A stretch of DNA of 40,721 nucleotides from Gluconobacter cerevisiae (lineage in GTDB: Bacteria; Pseudomonadota; Alphaproteobacteria; Acetobacterales; Acetobacteraceae), in contig NZ_JABCQO010000014.1 in assembly GCF_015244675.1 (NCBI RefSeq), positions 1-40,721 of the forward strand, in the 5' to 3' direction. The translations under genes and the position numbers were made by a program. The notes under the pieces are model-generated. The model made no database searches. It had not been told where the DNA came from and was given only the letters and a program-made list of their open reading frames with translations. Positions within the stretch are counted from its first letter, which is position 1. Each line of letters begins with the position of its first letter. This document shows, piece after piece, positions 33,551 through 40,721 of this stretch.

Positions 33551-35431
33551 TTATTGCTGGAACGGGTAGTAACGGAATGTCACATACACTGTATGTCCAT
33601 AAGTCGTGGGATCGACGGCATGGCCTGCACCGTCATTACCCTTGAAGGCAAATTTCCGGATATAAGTGTACTGAAGTCCTCCCATGACGCTGCCATAATG
33701 ACCGTCCAGAAAATGCCACCAGCCGCCCGTTGTCAGGGAGGCTAATGTTTTCGTCTGAGCGGAACATGTTCCGAATTCGTATTCGCAGCCGGAGAGGTTC
33801 AGGTCTGTTGCGCCATAGCCGTGCTGGATTCCGTCCGCGCCCAGATAGGTGCGACGTCCCGCACTTTCCACACCCCCATAGGTGTAAAGCAGAACTGAGC
33901 GCGCCGGATGGCCGACAAGCCCGAGAGAACCCATGATTTCCGGGACAGGGCTGGGATTTCCGTTTTTGTCGAATGTCGTATCGGGAATGAGGGTCGGTCC
34001 ATAACGCCCCACGCCCTGACCTGCCAGTACGTTACCTGTCAGTTGTAGCTTGTCCGTTCCGAGAGGGACGGTCATGCCAGCACCCACACCGCCACCGAAC
34101 TGGGTGCTTTTATGGGTGTGATTCTCACCTGCGGGCTGGATCAGCCCTCGGAACCATCGGGCTAGTCCAAAGACTTCGTAATGTCCGAAAGACGTATCAA
34201 CAGCCGTCTTGAGAACGATGTCGGGCGCTGGATTGTAACTGTACTGCGTGTTGGGATTCAGCAATACACCCCCTGCATTGGAGTAAAAGACGCGTGGTCC
34301 TGCAAGTCGCCCATAGCTTGCCGGAAGCGTGCCGCCTGAACTTAGAGCATCCGAAAAGCCAACTGTAGCCTGAGGGTCCTCAATTGACAGCGCCAGCCAG
34401 TACTTCTTGTCCCAGTCCTTGGCGATGCGAATCTGTGGAACACGGGTGAAGGTGATGCCTGGGATCTGGTTGTTATCCGTAACCGCAGGAAGCTGCTCCT
34501 GGCGGGGAATGACGCCCTTGGCGTAGTTGGTTGTCAGGCTCCATGCCTGTCCCATGAGAACATGTACGCCCCAGTCCTTCTCAGTGAAGGTGAAGTAACC
34601 CTGACGTAGCCGAGGGGTGTAGCCGTTGATCTGCACGCTGTTCGTCGTGCCTCCGGACCCACCGAAATCGGCTTCGACATAGGCTTGAAGGCGAACGGCT
34701 TTGGTCGGATTTGCTTCCAGAAGGGTGGAGAAACGCGTGAGCTGTGCCGAGAAACGCTCTTCGCTCAATCCGTGATTGGGACTGTTGGCATAAGGAAAAG
34801 CATTCCACGCCGTTGCCGGTCCGCTGGTCAGGTTGGAGCTTCGCCAGATATTGGAGAAATCAATGAATCCGCCGAGGCGAACGGTCAGATTGCCGATCTG
34901 GAAAACGGGCGGAAGATGATCCACTTCCGTCTGTGTGATTGCCAGTGGGCTGGATGACGTCAGGTCAATGGATGTTCTGTGAGCTTCGTTATGCTGATTT
35001 CCCAACCACTGAAAAAGCGGCGGTGGTGTCTGATGCGTGGGGGCAGGGGCGGGAGTAAAAGCCGCAGGTACGCTGGTCGGAGAAATGCCTGTCGTTGAGA
35101 CCGGTATAGCCCCGGTTCCATGAGGTGATGGAGGCATCGCTATGCGTTTTTTTTCAGACCCTGCTGTCATACTGTGGGCCGCAAAAGATGTTTTTATGGT
35201 GCCGGGATGGACTGTTCGTGAAGTTGTCGTAGCATGTCGACGCTCCTCTATAGCCTGCAACCTGCCTTCCAGCATGCGCATTTCGGCTTTGATGGCGGCC
35301 AGTTCCTGGTCGTCAGTGCTTTGGGCAAATGCCGTCGTGGATCCCCCGATGAAAATTGCAGCACTCAATAGCAGTCTGCACCGTCTGGGCAGATGTTGCC
35401 CTACGATCTTCAGGCCACCAAAAGGAAACAC
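33551..35431 (-). CDS. DcaP-like trimeric outer-membrane porin
   Basis: 626-residue porin with a long signal peptide (hydrophobic core 20-30, cut after AFA36). A short coiled coil (about 40-65, ELAAIKAEMRMLEGRLQAIE) and a Thr/Pro-rich linker to about 150 follow. The barrel runs from about 165 (LTVRLGGFIDFSNIW) to the C-terminal strand VYVTFRYYPFQQ. Coiled coil plus barrel is the plan of DcaP-type porins, which pass dicarboxylic acids and other anionic solutes. The start is GTG at 35431 with AGGA 7 nt upstream; the neighbouring ATG at 35433 is out of frame. A perfect FNR-type box lies 108 bp upstream. Confidence 0.88.
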   Translation of the reverse strand: MFPFGGLKIVGQHLPRRCRLLLSAAIFIGGSTTAFAQSTDDQELAAIKAEMRMLEGRLQAIEERRHATTTSRTVHPGTIKTSFAAHSMTAGSEKKRIAMPPSPHGTGAIPVSTTGISPTSVPAAFTPAPAPTHQTPPPLFQWLGNQHNEAHRTSIDLTSSSPLAITQTEVDHLPPVFQIGNLTVRLGGFIDFSNIWRSSNLTSGPATAWNAFPYANSPNHGLSEERFSAQLTRFSTLLEANPTKAVRLQAYVEADFGGSGGTTNSVQINGYTPRLRQGYFTFTEKDWGVHVLMGQAWSLTTNYAKGVIPRQEQLPAVTDNNQIPGITFTRVPQIRIAKDWDKKYWLALSIEDPQATVGFSDALSSGGTLPASYGRLAGPRVFYSNAGGVLLNPNTQYSYNPAPDIVLKTAVDTSFGHYEVFGLARWFRGLIQPAGENHTHKSTQFGGGVGAGMTVPLGTDKLQLTGNVLAGQGVGRYGPTLIPDTTFDKNGNPSPVPEIMGSLGLVGHPARSVLLYTYGGVESAGRRTYLGADGIQHGYGATDLNLSGCEYEFGTCSAQTKTLASLTTGGWWHFLDGHYGSVMGGLQYTYIRKFAFKGNDGAGHAVDPTTYGHTVYVTFRYYPFQQ

Positions 35432-35538
35432 ATTTTATCCTTTCTGCACATTCAACCATGTCTCACGTCCGCGTCTCGCAAGAGCTATCGGCTGACACAG
35501 TCGCAGAGAATACTTACGCGGTCGCAGAAGTTTAAATA

Positions 35539-35552
35539 TTGATTTGGATCAA
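35539..35552. promoter_or_regulatory. Perfect FNR/FixK-type box upstream of the porin
   Basis: TTGAT-TTGG-ATCAA matches the consensus TTGAT-N4-ATCAA exactly, and the symmetry extends to 8 bp on each arm (35536-35555). It is about 108 bp before the porin start codon. The site fits oxygen- or redox-responsive control by an FNR-type regulator, which acetic acid bacteria encode. No convincing -10 was found beneath it. Confidence 0.6.
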
Positions 35553-35555
35553 TAT

Positions 35556-35933
35556 GTTTGTATTTTTAAGAGATGCAAACTGTTTTTTAGACGTATTATT
35601 CCTGAATGCAACCTATGTAGGAATTGGTTGAGGGCAATCAGGCGATGGGCTTGGCATGAATATCAATCTCCCGTTGGCTCGGATGTAGGAGAGGAAAAAT
35701 ATCATCCAAGCTTATATCGATACGACACGCTTGCAATGGGGACCGCAAATTCAGGCTCAAGACTCAGCCGGCACGATCGGCTCCGGATTCGCCGTTTTGG
35801 GGAAAGAAATATGGCGCACACCGCAACGCCTGTTCAGCAAACTTTTCCTGCACCACTTATAGACTGACAGCATGTTTTCATCATGACTGATTCAGCAAGC
35901 AGAACCATCCATTAAAGCCCATCAGCTCCGAAA
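35556..35933. other. Gene-poor stretch between porin and xylB
   Basis: About 380 bp without a confident gene. A short plus-strand frame at 35811-35867 (18 codons, MAHTATPVQQTFPAPLID) has a GGGGAAAG ribosome site at good spacing and could be the stump of a truncated gene. Other frames here are open for 50-100 codons but lack starts or family resemblance. No xylB terminator hairpin was recognised. Confidence 0.4.
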
Positions 35934-37424
35934 TCAGTGGACGATACCTTCTTTCTTTTTCGAAGATGCTGTTTTCACTGCTGCAAGACCAGGATACAGC
36001 GCGCGGTATCCCGCATAGGCAGTATCATACGCCTGACGCAGCGACACATCGGGAACGACAATATCCGCGCGCTCGGGGGGTAAGCATACTGCTTCTACAT
36101 CCTCGCCTGTTACAGCCAGACGCGCCAATCGCGCTGCGCCGAATGCGCCCCCTGTCTCTCCATGCGTCAAACGATGCAAGGAAATTCCCAGCACTGAGGC
36201 GAGGATCTTCACCCAAAAGGCACTGCGCGACCCACCGCCGATTACCGATGCCTCCGTTACGTCAGAACCAGACGCCCTCAACCCTTCCAATGCATCGCGG
36301 AACGAAAACGCGACGCCTTCCAGCACAGCCTGTGTCATCTGCGCACGGGTCGTGTCCTGCGAGAGGAGTGCGAAGCCGCCCCGTACCGCTCCGTCATTGT
36401 GTGGCGTGCGCTCGCCCGAAAGATAGGGGGCGAACAGGACGGGGGAAGGACCCACTGGCTCTTCAGGCAACTCGGCCAGAAGCGCTGCCTCTTTCATACC
36501 TGTCACCCGCGACCACCACGCCAGCGACGCTGCCGCCGAGAGCGTCACGCCCATCTGGTGCCATACCCCAGGTACAGCATGACAGAACGCATGAATCGCA
36601 TCTCGACCACCACCGCGATACGAATCTGTCGTCACCCATACCACGCCGGAGGTACCGAGCGAGAGGAAGGCGTCACCCGGCTTGGTGGCGCCCAGCCCAA
36701 CCGCTCCACCCGCATTATCTCCAGCGCCGCCCGCAAAAATGGGGGCCTTTCGCATTCCCCAGCGCTGTGCCAGTGCGGGTTTGAGAACGCCAGCAGCTTC
36801 GCTTCCTTCTCGTAATTCCGGCATATGAGACAATGACAGCCCAGTCGCCAACAGAGCCTCTTCTGACCAGCAACGCCGTCCGACATCCAGCCATAACGTG
36901 CCCGATGCGTCGGACATGTCCTCGATCGTCTCTCCCGTCATGGCAAAGCGTAGCCATGCTTTGGGCAGAAGTACGAGACGCGTCTTTGCGAAAACGTCTT
37001 TTTCGTGCTCCGCCACCCAGATCAATTTTGGCGCGGTGAAGCCCGGCATGGCGATGTTGCCCGTCACCGCGCGGCTCGCGGGGAAGCGCTGCTCGAATAC
37101 AGCGCACTCAGCTTCTGCTCGCGTATCATTCCACAATATGCAAGGCCGAAGCACCTTGCCCTCGCCGTCGAGCAACACGGCGCCATGTTGTTGTCCCGAC
37201 AGCCCTATGCCCGTTACCTGCGATATTTCGGACGGATGCGCCTTTGCCAGCGCGTCTATGGCGGCGAGCGTAGCTGCGAGCCAGTCCTCCGGGTTTTGTT
37301 CGCTCCATCCTTCATGCGGGCGCGAGACCTCCAGTTTTGCTGTCTCTGAGGCCAAGACACGCTGTGCCTCGTCCACGAGCACCACCTTTACTCCCGATGT
37401 ACCTAGATCGATTCCGATATACAT
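35934..37424 (-). CDS. xylB: Xylulokinase
   Basis: 496-residue FGGY-family kinase that phosphorylates D-xylulose to xylulose 5-phosphate, feeding the pentose phosphate pathway. Phosphate-binding GIDLGTSGVK is at residues 4-13. GLSGQQHGAVLLD and MPGFTAPKLIW are xylulokinase-type substrate-region motifs. The catalytic Asp is Asp236 in GGAGDNAGG, SLGTSGVVW lines the site, and GGGSRSAFW is in the ATP domain. Length is close to that of E. coli XylB. No xylose isomerase or pentose transporter lies in the window, so the kinase probably serves xylulose formed by polyol oxidation, as in acetic acid bacteria. The gene stands alone, with gene-poor DNA on both sides. Confidence 0.95.
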   Translation of the reverse strand: MYIGIDLGTSGVKVVLVDEAQRVLASETAKLEVSRPHEGWSEQNPEDWLAATLAAIDALAKAHPSEISQVTGIGLSGQQHGAVLLDGEGKVLRPCILWNDTRAEAECAVFEQRFPASRAVTGNIAMPGFTAPKLIWVAEHEKDVFAKTRLVLLPKAWLRFAMTGETIEDMSDASGTLWLDVGRRCWSEEALLATGLSLSHMPELREGSEAAGVLKPALAQRWGMRKAPIFAGGAGDNAGGAVGLGATKPGDAFLSLGTSGVVWVTTDSYRGGGRDAIHAFCHAVPGVWHQMGVTLSAAASLAWWSRVTGMKEAALLAELPEEPVGPSPVLFAPYLSGERTPHNDGAVRGGFALLSQDTTRAQMTQAVLEGVAFSFRDALEGLRASGSDVTEASVIGGGSRSAFWVKILASVLGISLHRLTHGETGGAFGAARLARLAVTGEDVEAVCLPPERADIVVPDVSLRQAYDTAYAGYRALYPGLAAVKTASSKKKEGIVH

Positions 37425-37865
37425 CTACCGCCCCGCCATTTCATTGGGCAATAAGTCTGGACCCGTTTGCACGTCGTGGCGCGCCACTTTTGTGTGAGGG
37501 GAAAGGTTTTTCATTTTTGAACGGTCGGTAAGGATGTGCTGTCGACGACTTGTAAGGCAAGATATTAAATATTTTCGAAAAATATTTCTAGGGTAACAAA
37601 GTATTTTTATTCTGATTCGGAATTATCTAAAATAAATATTTGTTTGTTGTTCAATGCTGAATTTTGACTTGTCCAATCATAAAGGTAGAAACTTCTTGAC
37701 GACAACGCTAGCAAACTCAAATACCATAGTATTCTCAAGCAGTGCTGAGGAATTTTAAGGCAAGAATGCGTCGATCGCTTGCTACGACATGGCGGCCTTA
37801 TCTTTCCAAGATTTCCTCATTCACATAACCGTAAGGCTTTGGATCAGGTCTTTTGTCGAGATGAT
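37425..37865. other. AT-rich gene-free region upstream of xylB
   Basis: About 440 bp, clearly more AT-rich than its surroundings, with no gene supported on either strand. It presumably holds the xylB promoter. A near-palindrome around TTTTCGAAAA (37572-37581), flanked by AAATA-type arms, is the most obvious symmetric element and may be an operator. TTGAAC-like and TTTAGA-like hexamers occur on the minus strand near 37610-37650 at 17-nt spacing, but are weak. Confidence 0.5.
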
Positions 37866-38804
37866 CTAGGCACGAGGAGGCGCAGGATAGTTCAGATAGG
37901 CCATCCGCTTCATTTCACGCCTTCCGAGCGCAACTGTATCAAGGATCAGACCGCAGGTTGCTGCCAAAGCTGACAACATGACAAAACCGGTAGCGAGAAC
38001 GGCTGTCGGTAGACGCGGAACCATACCGGTGTGAAGAAATTCCAGAACTACTGGAATACCGAGTGCAACGCCAGACAGAAAGAAGACGAGGCAAAGTAGG
38101 CTGAAGAACAGGAAAGGACGTTCCTGCTTCACAAGATTGACAATGGTTTTGAGAATCCGGAACCCATCATGGTAGGTGCGCAGTTTGGAAAATGATCCTG
38201 GCGGACGCTCGATATACGTCGTTGGGATTTCTGCAATCGGCATGGCCAGTTCAAGCGCATGGACGGTCAGTTCAGTTTCGGTCTCGAAGCCTGCGGACAG
38301 TGCAGGAAACGACTTTACGAAACGACGCGAAAAAACCCGGTAACCTGAAAGCATGTCCGACAGACGTCGTCCAAAAACGGCCGTGACAAGACCGGTGAGA
38401 ACCCGGTTACCCAGAACATGCCCTCGACGATAGGCGGCCTCCCGATTCGTGATCCGGGCACCGTTCACCATATCAAGTCCGTCTTGGTAGGCGCGTTCTA
38501 CAAGGCGTGGTGCTGCGGCAGCCTCGTATGTGGCATCACCGTCCACCAGAATATAGAAATCCGCCTCGATATCCGCGAACATACGCCGGATGACGTGACC
38601 CTTGCCCTGCATTGTCTCTGTTCGCACGATCGCGCCTGCCGCGCGCGCGACTTCTGCTGTCTTGTCCGACGAATTGTTGTCGTAAACATAGATGGGAGTG
38701 CCAGAAAGAGCAGCCTGAAAGTCCCTGACGACCAGAGGTATGGCGGTTTCTTCATTATAGCAGGGAATGAGGACCACAACGCGTAGGGTATCGGGAAAAT
38801 TCAT
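37866..38804 (-). CDS. GT2 glycosyltransferase with C-terminal TM helices (DPM1-like)
   Basis: 312-residue enzyme. A GT-A domain opens with VVVLIPCYNEETAI, has VYDNNSSDKTAEVA, and a metal-binding VDGDATY at about residues 87-93. The acceptor-side region includes GSFSKLRTYHDGFRI. Two transmembrane helices follow (about 232-253 and 265-290). It should transfer a sugar to polyprenyl phosphate at the inner membrane. It lies 102 bp downstream of the truncated membrane protein gene on the same strand, so the two were probably one unit. The sequence is only distantly like the first GT2 at 17140. Confidence 0.9.
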   Translation of the reverse strand: MNFPDTLRVVVLIPCYNEETAIPLVVRDFQAALSGTPIYVYDNNSSDKTAEVARAAGAIVRTETMQGKGHVIRRMFADIEADFYILVDGDATYEAAAAPRLVERAYQDGLDMVNGARITNREAAYRRGHVLGNRVLTGLVTAVFGRRLSDMLSGYRVFSRRFVKSFPALSAGFETETELTVHALELAMPIAEIPTTYIERPPGSFSKLRTYHDGFRILKTIVNLVKQERPFLFFSLLCLVFFLSGVALGIPVVLEFLHTGMVPRLPTAVLATGFVMLSALAATCGLILDTVALGRREMKRMAYLNYPAPPRA

Positions 38805-38906
38805 CGTTTCAGATTTTTTGCAACACAGAATGAAAGATCATTGGGTCTGTATCTACAGATATTCTAACAAAAGGCAAAACGACACTGTGAACGGAGCCGC
38901 CATCCA

Positions 38907-40625
38907 TCAAAGTGGTTTCCATCCGAAATCATGGACAAACAGTCCGAGTTTCCTCGTATCCCCAGAGCCTGGGAAAACGCTCGCCGGGGAATGCGGGGTC
39001 CTGACAGTCAGAAGAAGGGTGATGCTACCGCTGCTGTCGATGTTTTTTACAGGAACGGTGCAGTCCACATGATGTCGCTCGCCGTCTTTCCATGTCCATT
39101 CGCAAAGCGTGCCGTAACGTCCGGCCACGGAAAATGTCATCGGGTGCATACCAGCATTCCATAGCGCATTTGCATCCAGCATGAATGTCAGAGTGGATCG
39201 AACGGGAACATGGAAACGCAACGTGCCCTTGCGGTTCTCGATCCACCGGCCTTCAGGTTCTATCCCGAACCACCCCGCCGTGCTGACCTGCTGACCCAGA
39301 GGAGAGGTCATGGTAATTGTCTCACCTGGGGGAACCGGCACGGGAGGCAGCATGGTTTGAGCCGAGCACTGCCAGGGGGCTAGCTTGCCCCAGCAGGGAA
39401 TACCCGGCTCCAGAAAAATCCGGCCTGTCTGTGCCGGCGCGGTGAAGGCGATACCGTCCACAGGCGTAATGGATAGCGAGCCGATGGGCCAAGTCCGCAG
39501 GGGTTGGATCATCATGCCACCCGGAATGGGAAATGCCTTGAAATCAGCAATCGGCAGGACCTGATGGGGGCCGATCCAAAGGGAATGTGTACCGAAATAC
39601 ATCTGGTCGGGCGCGCCCGTTGCGGGCAGGATGATGGCATCCATCACATGCAGGGCGGAAACGTCCAGAACGGCGGTATGGCCATTATCTACATGGCCGC
39701 GCGGTCCGTAAGATACGGGCACAGCTCGCCAGCATACGAAAAACATCATAACAGGCACGATGGCAAACAGAAGCCGCGGATTATACACTGCAAGCCGTAA
39801 CAGGATGATGCTGTAAAGACCGAGGAAACCGAGGCTCCATTTAAAATAGTGGATATTATGATACGTCCAGATTCCCGGCGCGTGAAGGTCGCGGTAGGCG
39901 AGATAGAGGATGGTTGAACTGCTTACGGCCAGAAAGACCAGAAGATCGACCGGACGCCGATAGATTGCACCGGCAAAAATCAGTCCCGTCAGTCCAGTCA
40001 GGACGAAAGGTAGACTCTGGATGACGCCATATCCCGAGGGCAGAGCAGGTTCCGGGGCAACCATGATTTCGACCCAGTGCAGCGGCAGAAGAGCAAGATC
40101 GAAGCCTACGGCCTGCGAGCTGACGATATAGGGCGCCAGATGTGGACCCCAGACCGAGAAATAGAGGATCAGCGTCGGCATTGCACCCGCAATGACACCT
40201 CCTCCAAGACTCAGAACGGCGAGGACGCAGACAAAGAAGGATCTGCGCGGATCGCGCCGGAGGATGAGATGGAGCAGTACGATGCCGCCACAGACAGCCA
40301 GAAGAAGTGCTCCGTCAACTGGACGCCCCCCTCCCACGATGGCCGTGGAAAGGCCAGTCACGAATGCGAATAACGGTTTAGGATTTCGGATCCACTTCAG
40401 GCAGAACAGGATCGCGAGAAGCATAAAAGGAACGGCAAGCGTGCTGGTCCACGGTGTACTCCAGACCTGTCTGATGCTGGGCGGTCCCATCTCGCAGAGC
40501 AGGAAGACACCCATTCCAAGAAAGGAGGCGCCGGGAATCTCGGGAAACACAAACCGTGTCAGCGAACCGAAAATCCAGACCGAAGCCATCAGGCAGATCA
40601 GGTTCAGCGGGGCTCTGTTGCACAA
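38907..40625 (-). CDS. Multi-TM GT-C-like membrane protein, 5'-truncated by an IS
   Basis: The remaining frame covers about 567 host-encoded codons. It begins abruptly in a transmembrane region (LICLMASVWIFGSLTRFVF) without the usual first helix and acidic loop. The only upstream start is a TTG at 40625 that lies inside the IS end. About eight helices follow (to about residue 320). Then comes a periplasmic part and a beta-rich C-terminal domain (TLRFHVPVRSTLTFMLDA, WTWKDGERHHVDCTVPV, GDTRKLGLFVHDF) resembling that of the protein at 18109-20247. Function before truncation was probably sugar transfer from polyprenyl phosphate, together with the GT2 gene downstream. It is likely inactive now, and its loss may reduce expression of that gene unless the IS supplies a promoter. 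Confidence 0.7.
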   Translation of the reverse strand: MCNRAPLNLICLMASVWIFGSLTRFVFPEIPGASFLGMGVFLLCEMGPPSIRQVWSTPWTSTLAVPFMLLAILFCLKWIRNPKPLFAFVTGLSTAIVGGGRPVDGALLLAVCGGIVLLHLILRRDPRRSFFVCVLAVLSLGGGVIAGAMPTLILYFSVWGPHLAPYIVSSQAVGFDLALLPLHWVEIMVAPEPALPSGYGVIQSLPFVLTGLTGLIFAGAIYRRPVDLLVFLAVSSSTILYLAYRDLHAPGIWTYHNIHYFKWSLGFLGLYSIILLRLAVYNPRLLFAIVPVMMFFVCWRAVPVSYGPRGHVDNGHTAVLDVSALHVMDAIILPATGAPDQMYFGTHSLWIGPHQVLPIADFKAFPIPGGMMIQPLRTWPIGSLSITPVDGIAFTAPAQTGRIFLEPGIPCWGKLAPWQCSAQTMLPPVPVPPGETITMTSPLGQQVSTAGWFGIEPEGRWIENRKGTLRFHVPVRSTLTFMLDANALWNAGMHPMTFSVAGRYGTLCEWTWKDGERHHVDCTVPVKNIDSSGSITLLLTVRTPHSPASVFPGSGDTRKLGLFVHDFGWKPL

Positions 40626-40721
40626 TTCGGTCTATTGGCGTGACGAGGCCGCTATAGAGTTTTCCATTACGCGACCGCGTGTGTGAGAGGGATTCCGAGC
40701 GCTGTGAAGCGATTGAGGATA
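40611..40721 (-). mobile_element. Right-edge fragment of an insertion sequence
   Basis: GGCTCTGTTGCACAATTCGG at 40611-40630 resembles the terminal inverted repeat of IS5-group elements. Just inside it, reading outward from the window edge, is the end of a leftward reading frame stopping at 40667. The host gene at 38907-40610 loses its N-terminus exactly here. Only one end is inside the window, so family, length and target duplication cannot be settled. Confidence 0.5.
40667..40721 (-). CDS. C-terminal end of a probable transposase (partial)
   Basis: The last 17 codons of a leftward frame, ILNRFTALGIPLTHAVA, end in TAA at 40669-40667, about 37 nt before the presumed inverted repeat. The tail and its distance from the repeat fit an IS transposase. 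The fragment is too short for a family call. Confidence 0.4.
   Translation of the reverse strand, partial: ILNRFTALGIPLTHAVA

Noticed and set aside
35544-35867. 107-codon plus-strand frame in the porin-xylB gap
   Set aside because: Its TTG start lies within the FNR-type box and the sequence has no recognisable features; only its last 18 codons have a ribosome site.
1-40721. Search for CRISPR arrays, tRNA/rRNA genes and riboswitches
   Set aside because: No repeated spacer units, cloverleaf-like segments or known aptamer consensus were noticed by eye; a covariance search would be needed to exclude small RNAs.

Overview
The window looks like chromosome of a moderately GC-rich alphaproteobacterium, most likely an acetic acid bacterium (Acetobacteraceae, Gluconobacter/Acetobacter-like). 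This is inferred from the overall feel of the proteins: a PutA without a DNA-binding domain, a STAS-fused MlaE, a DcaP-like porin, many periplasmic peptidases and an isolated xylulokinase. No rRNA, tRNA, CRISPR array or complete mobile element was seen. The only mobile DNA recognised is the probable end of an insertion sequence at the right edge.

Layout. (1) 186-2919: a MarR regulator with an operator-like palindrome over its start, followed by a FUSC-type exporter. (2) 2923-8426: a GntR/FCD regulator, bifunctional proline dehydrogenase/P5C dehydrogenase (putA) and a P1-family aminopeptidase. (3) 8440-13226: a complete dipeptide/oligopeptide ABC importer (binding protein, two permeases, two ATPases) in overlapping genes that run into the P1 peptidase. 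Together regions 2 and 3 read as a route from imported peptides to amino acids, with proline oxidised to glutamate. (4) 13310-16837: a four-gene Mla/Pqi-type lipid transport operon (STAS-MlaE, MlaF, MlaD, PqiC-like lipoprotein). (5) 17140-20247: a GtrB/DPM-like glycosyltransferase convergent with a large DUF6311-like membrane protein. (6) 20364-21548: a serine beta-lactamase/esterase-fold protein. (7) 21532-23906: a compact cassette of a small holin-like membrane protein, two lipoproteins and a papain-like peptidase homologue. It is the least explained part of the window and has a phage-like feel. (8) 24121-29579: peptidyl-dipeptidase Dcp, a GT39-like membrane protein and an M28 aminopeptidase, both peptidases with export signals. 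(9) 29599-32078: a LysR regulator divergent from a DODA-type dioxygenase, then a YceI protein. (10) 32138-35431: an MFS transporter and a large porin with a perfect FNR-type box upstream. (11) 35934-37424: xylB, flanked on both sides by several hundred bases without a clear gene. (12) 37866-40721: a second polyprenyl-phosphate-type glycosyltransferase behind a membrane protein whose 5' end appears cut off by the insertion sequence.

Main themes are peptide scavenging and amino acid catabolism (importer, P1, Dcp, M28, PutA), envelope lipid and glycan building (Mla-like operon, two GT2 enzymes, three multi-TM GT-C-like proteins, two of which share a C-terminal beta-rich domain), and several self-contained regulator/target pairs whose likely operators can be seen.
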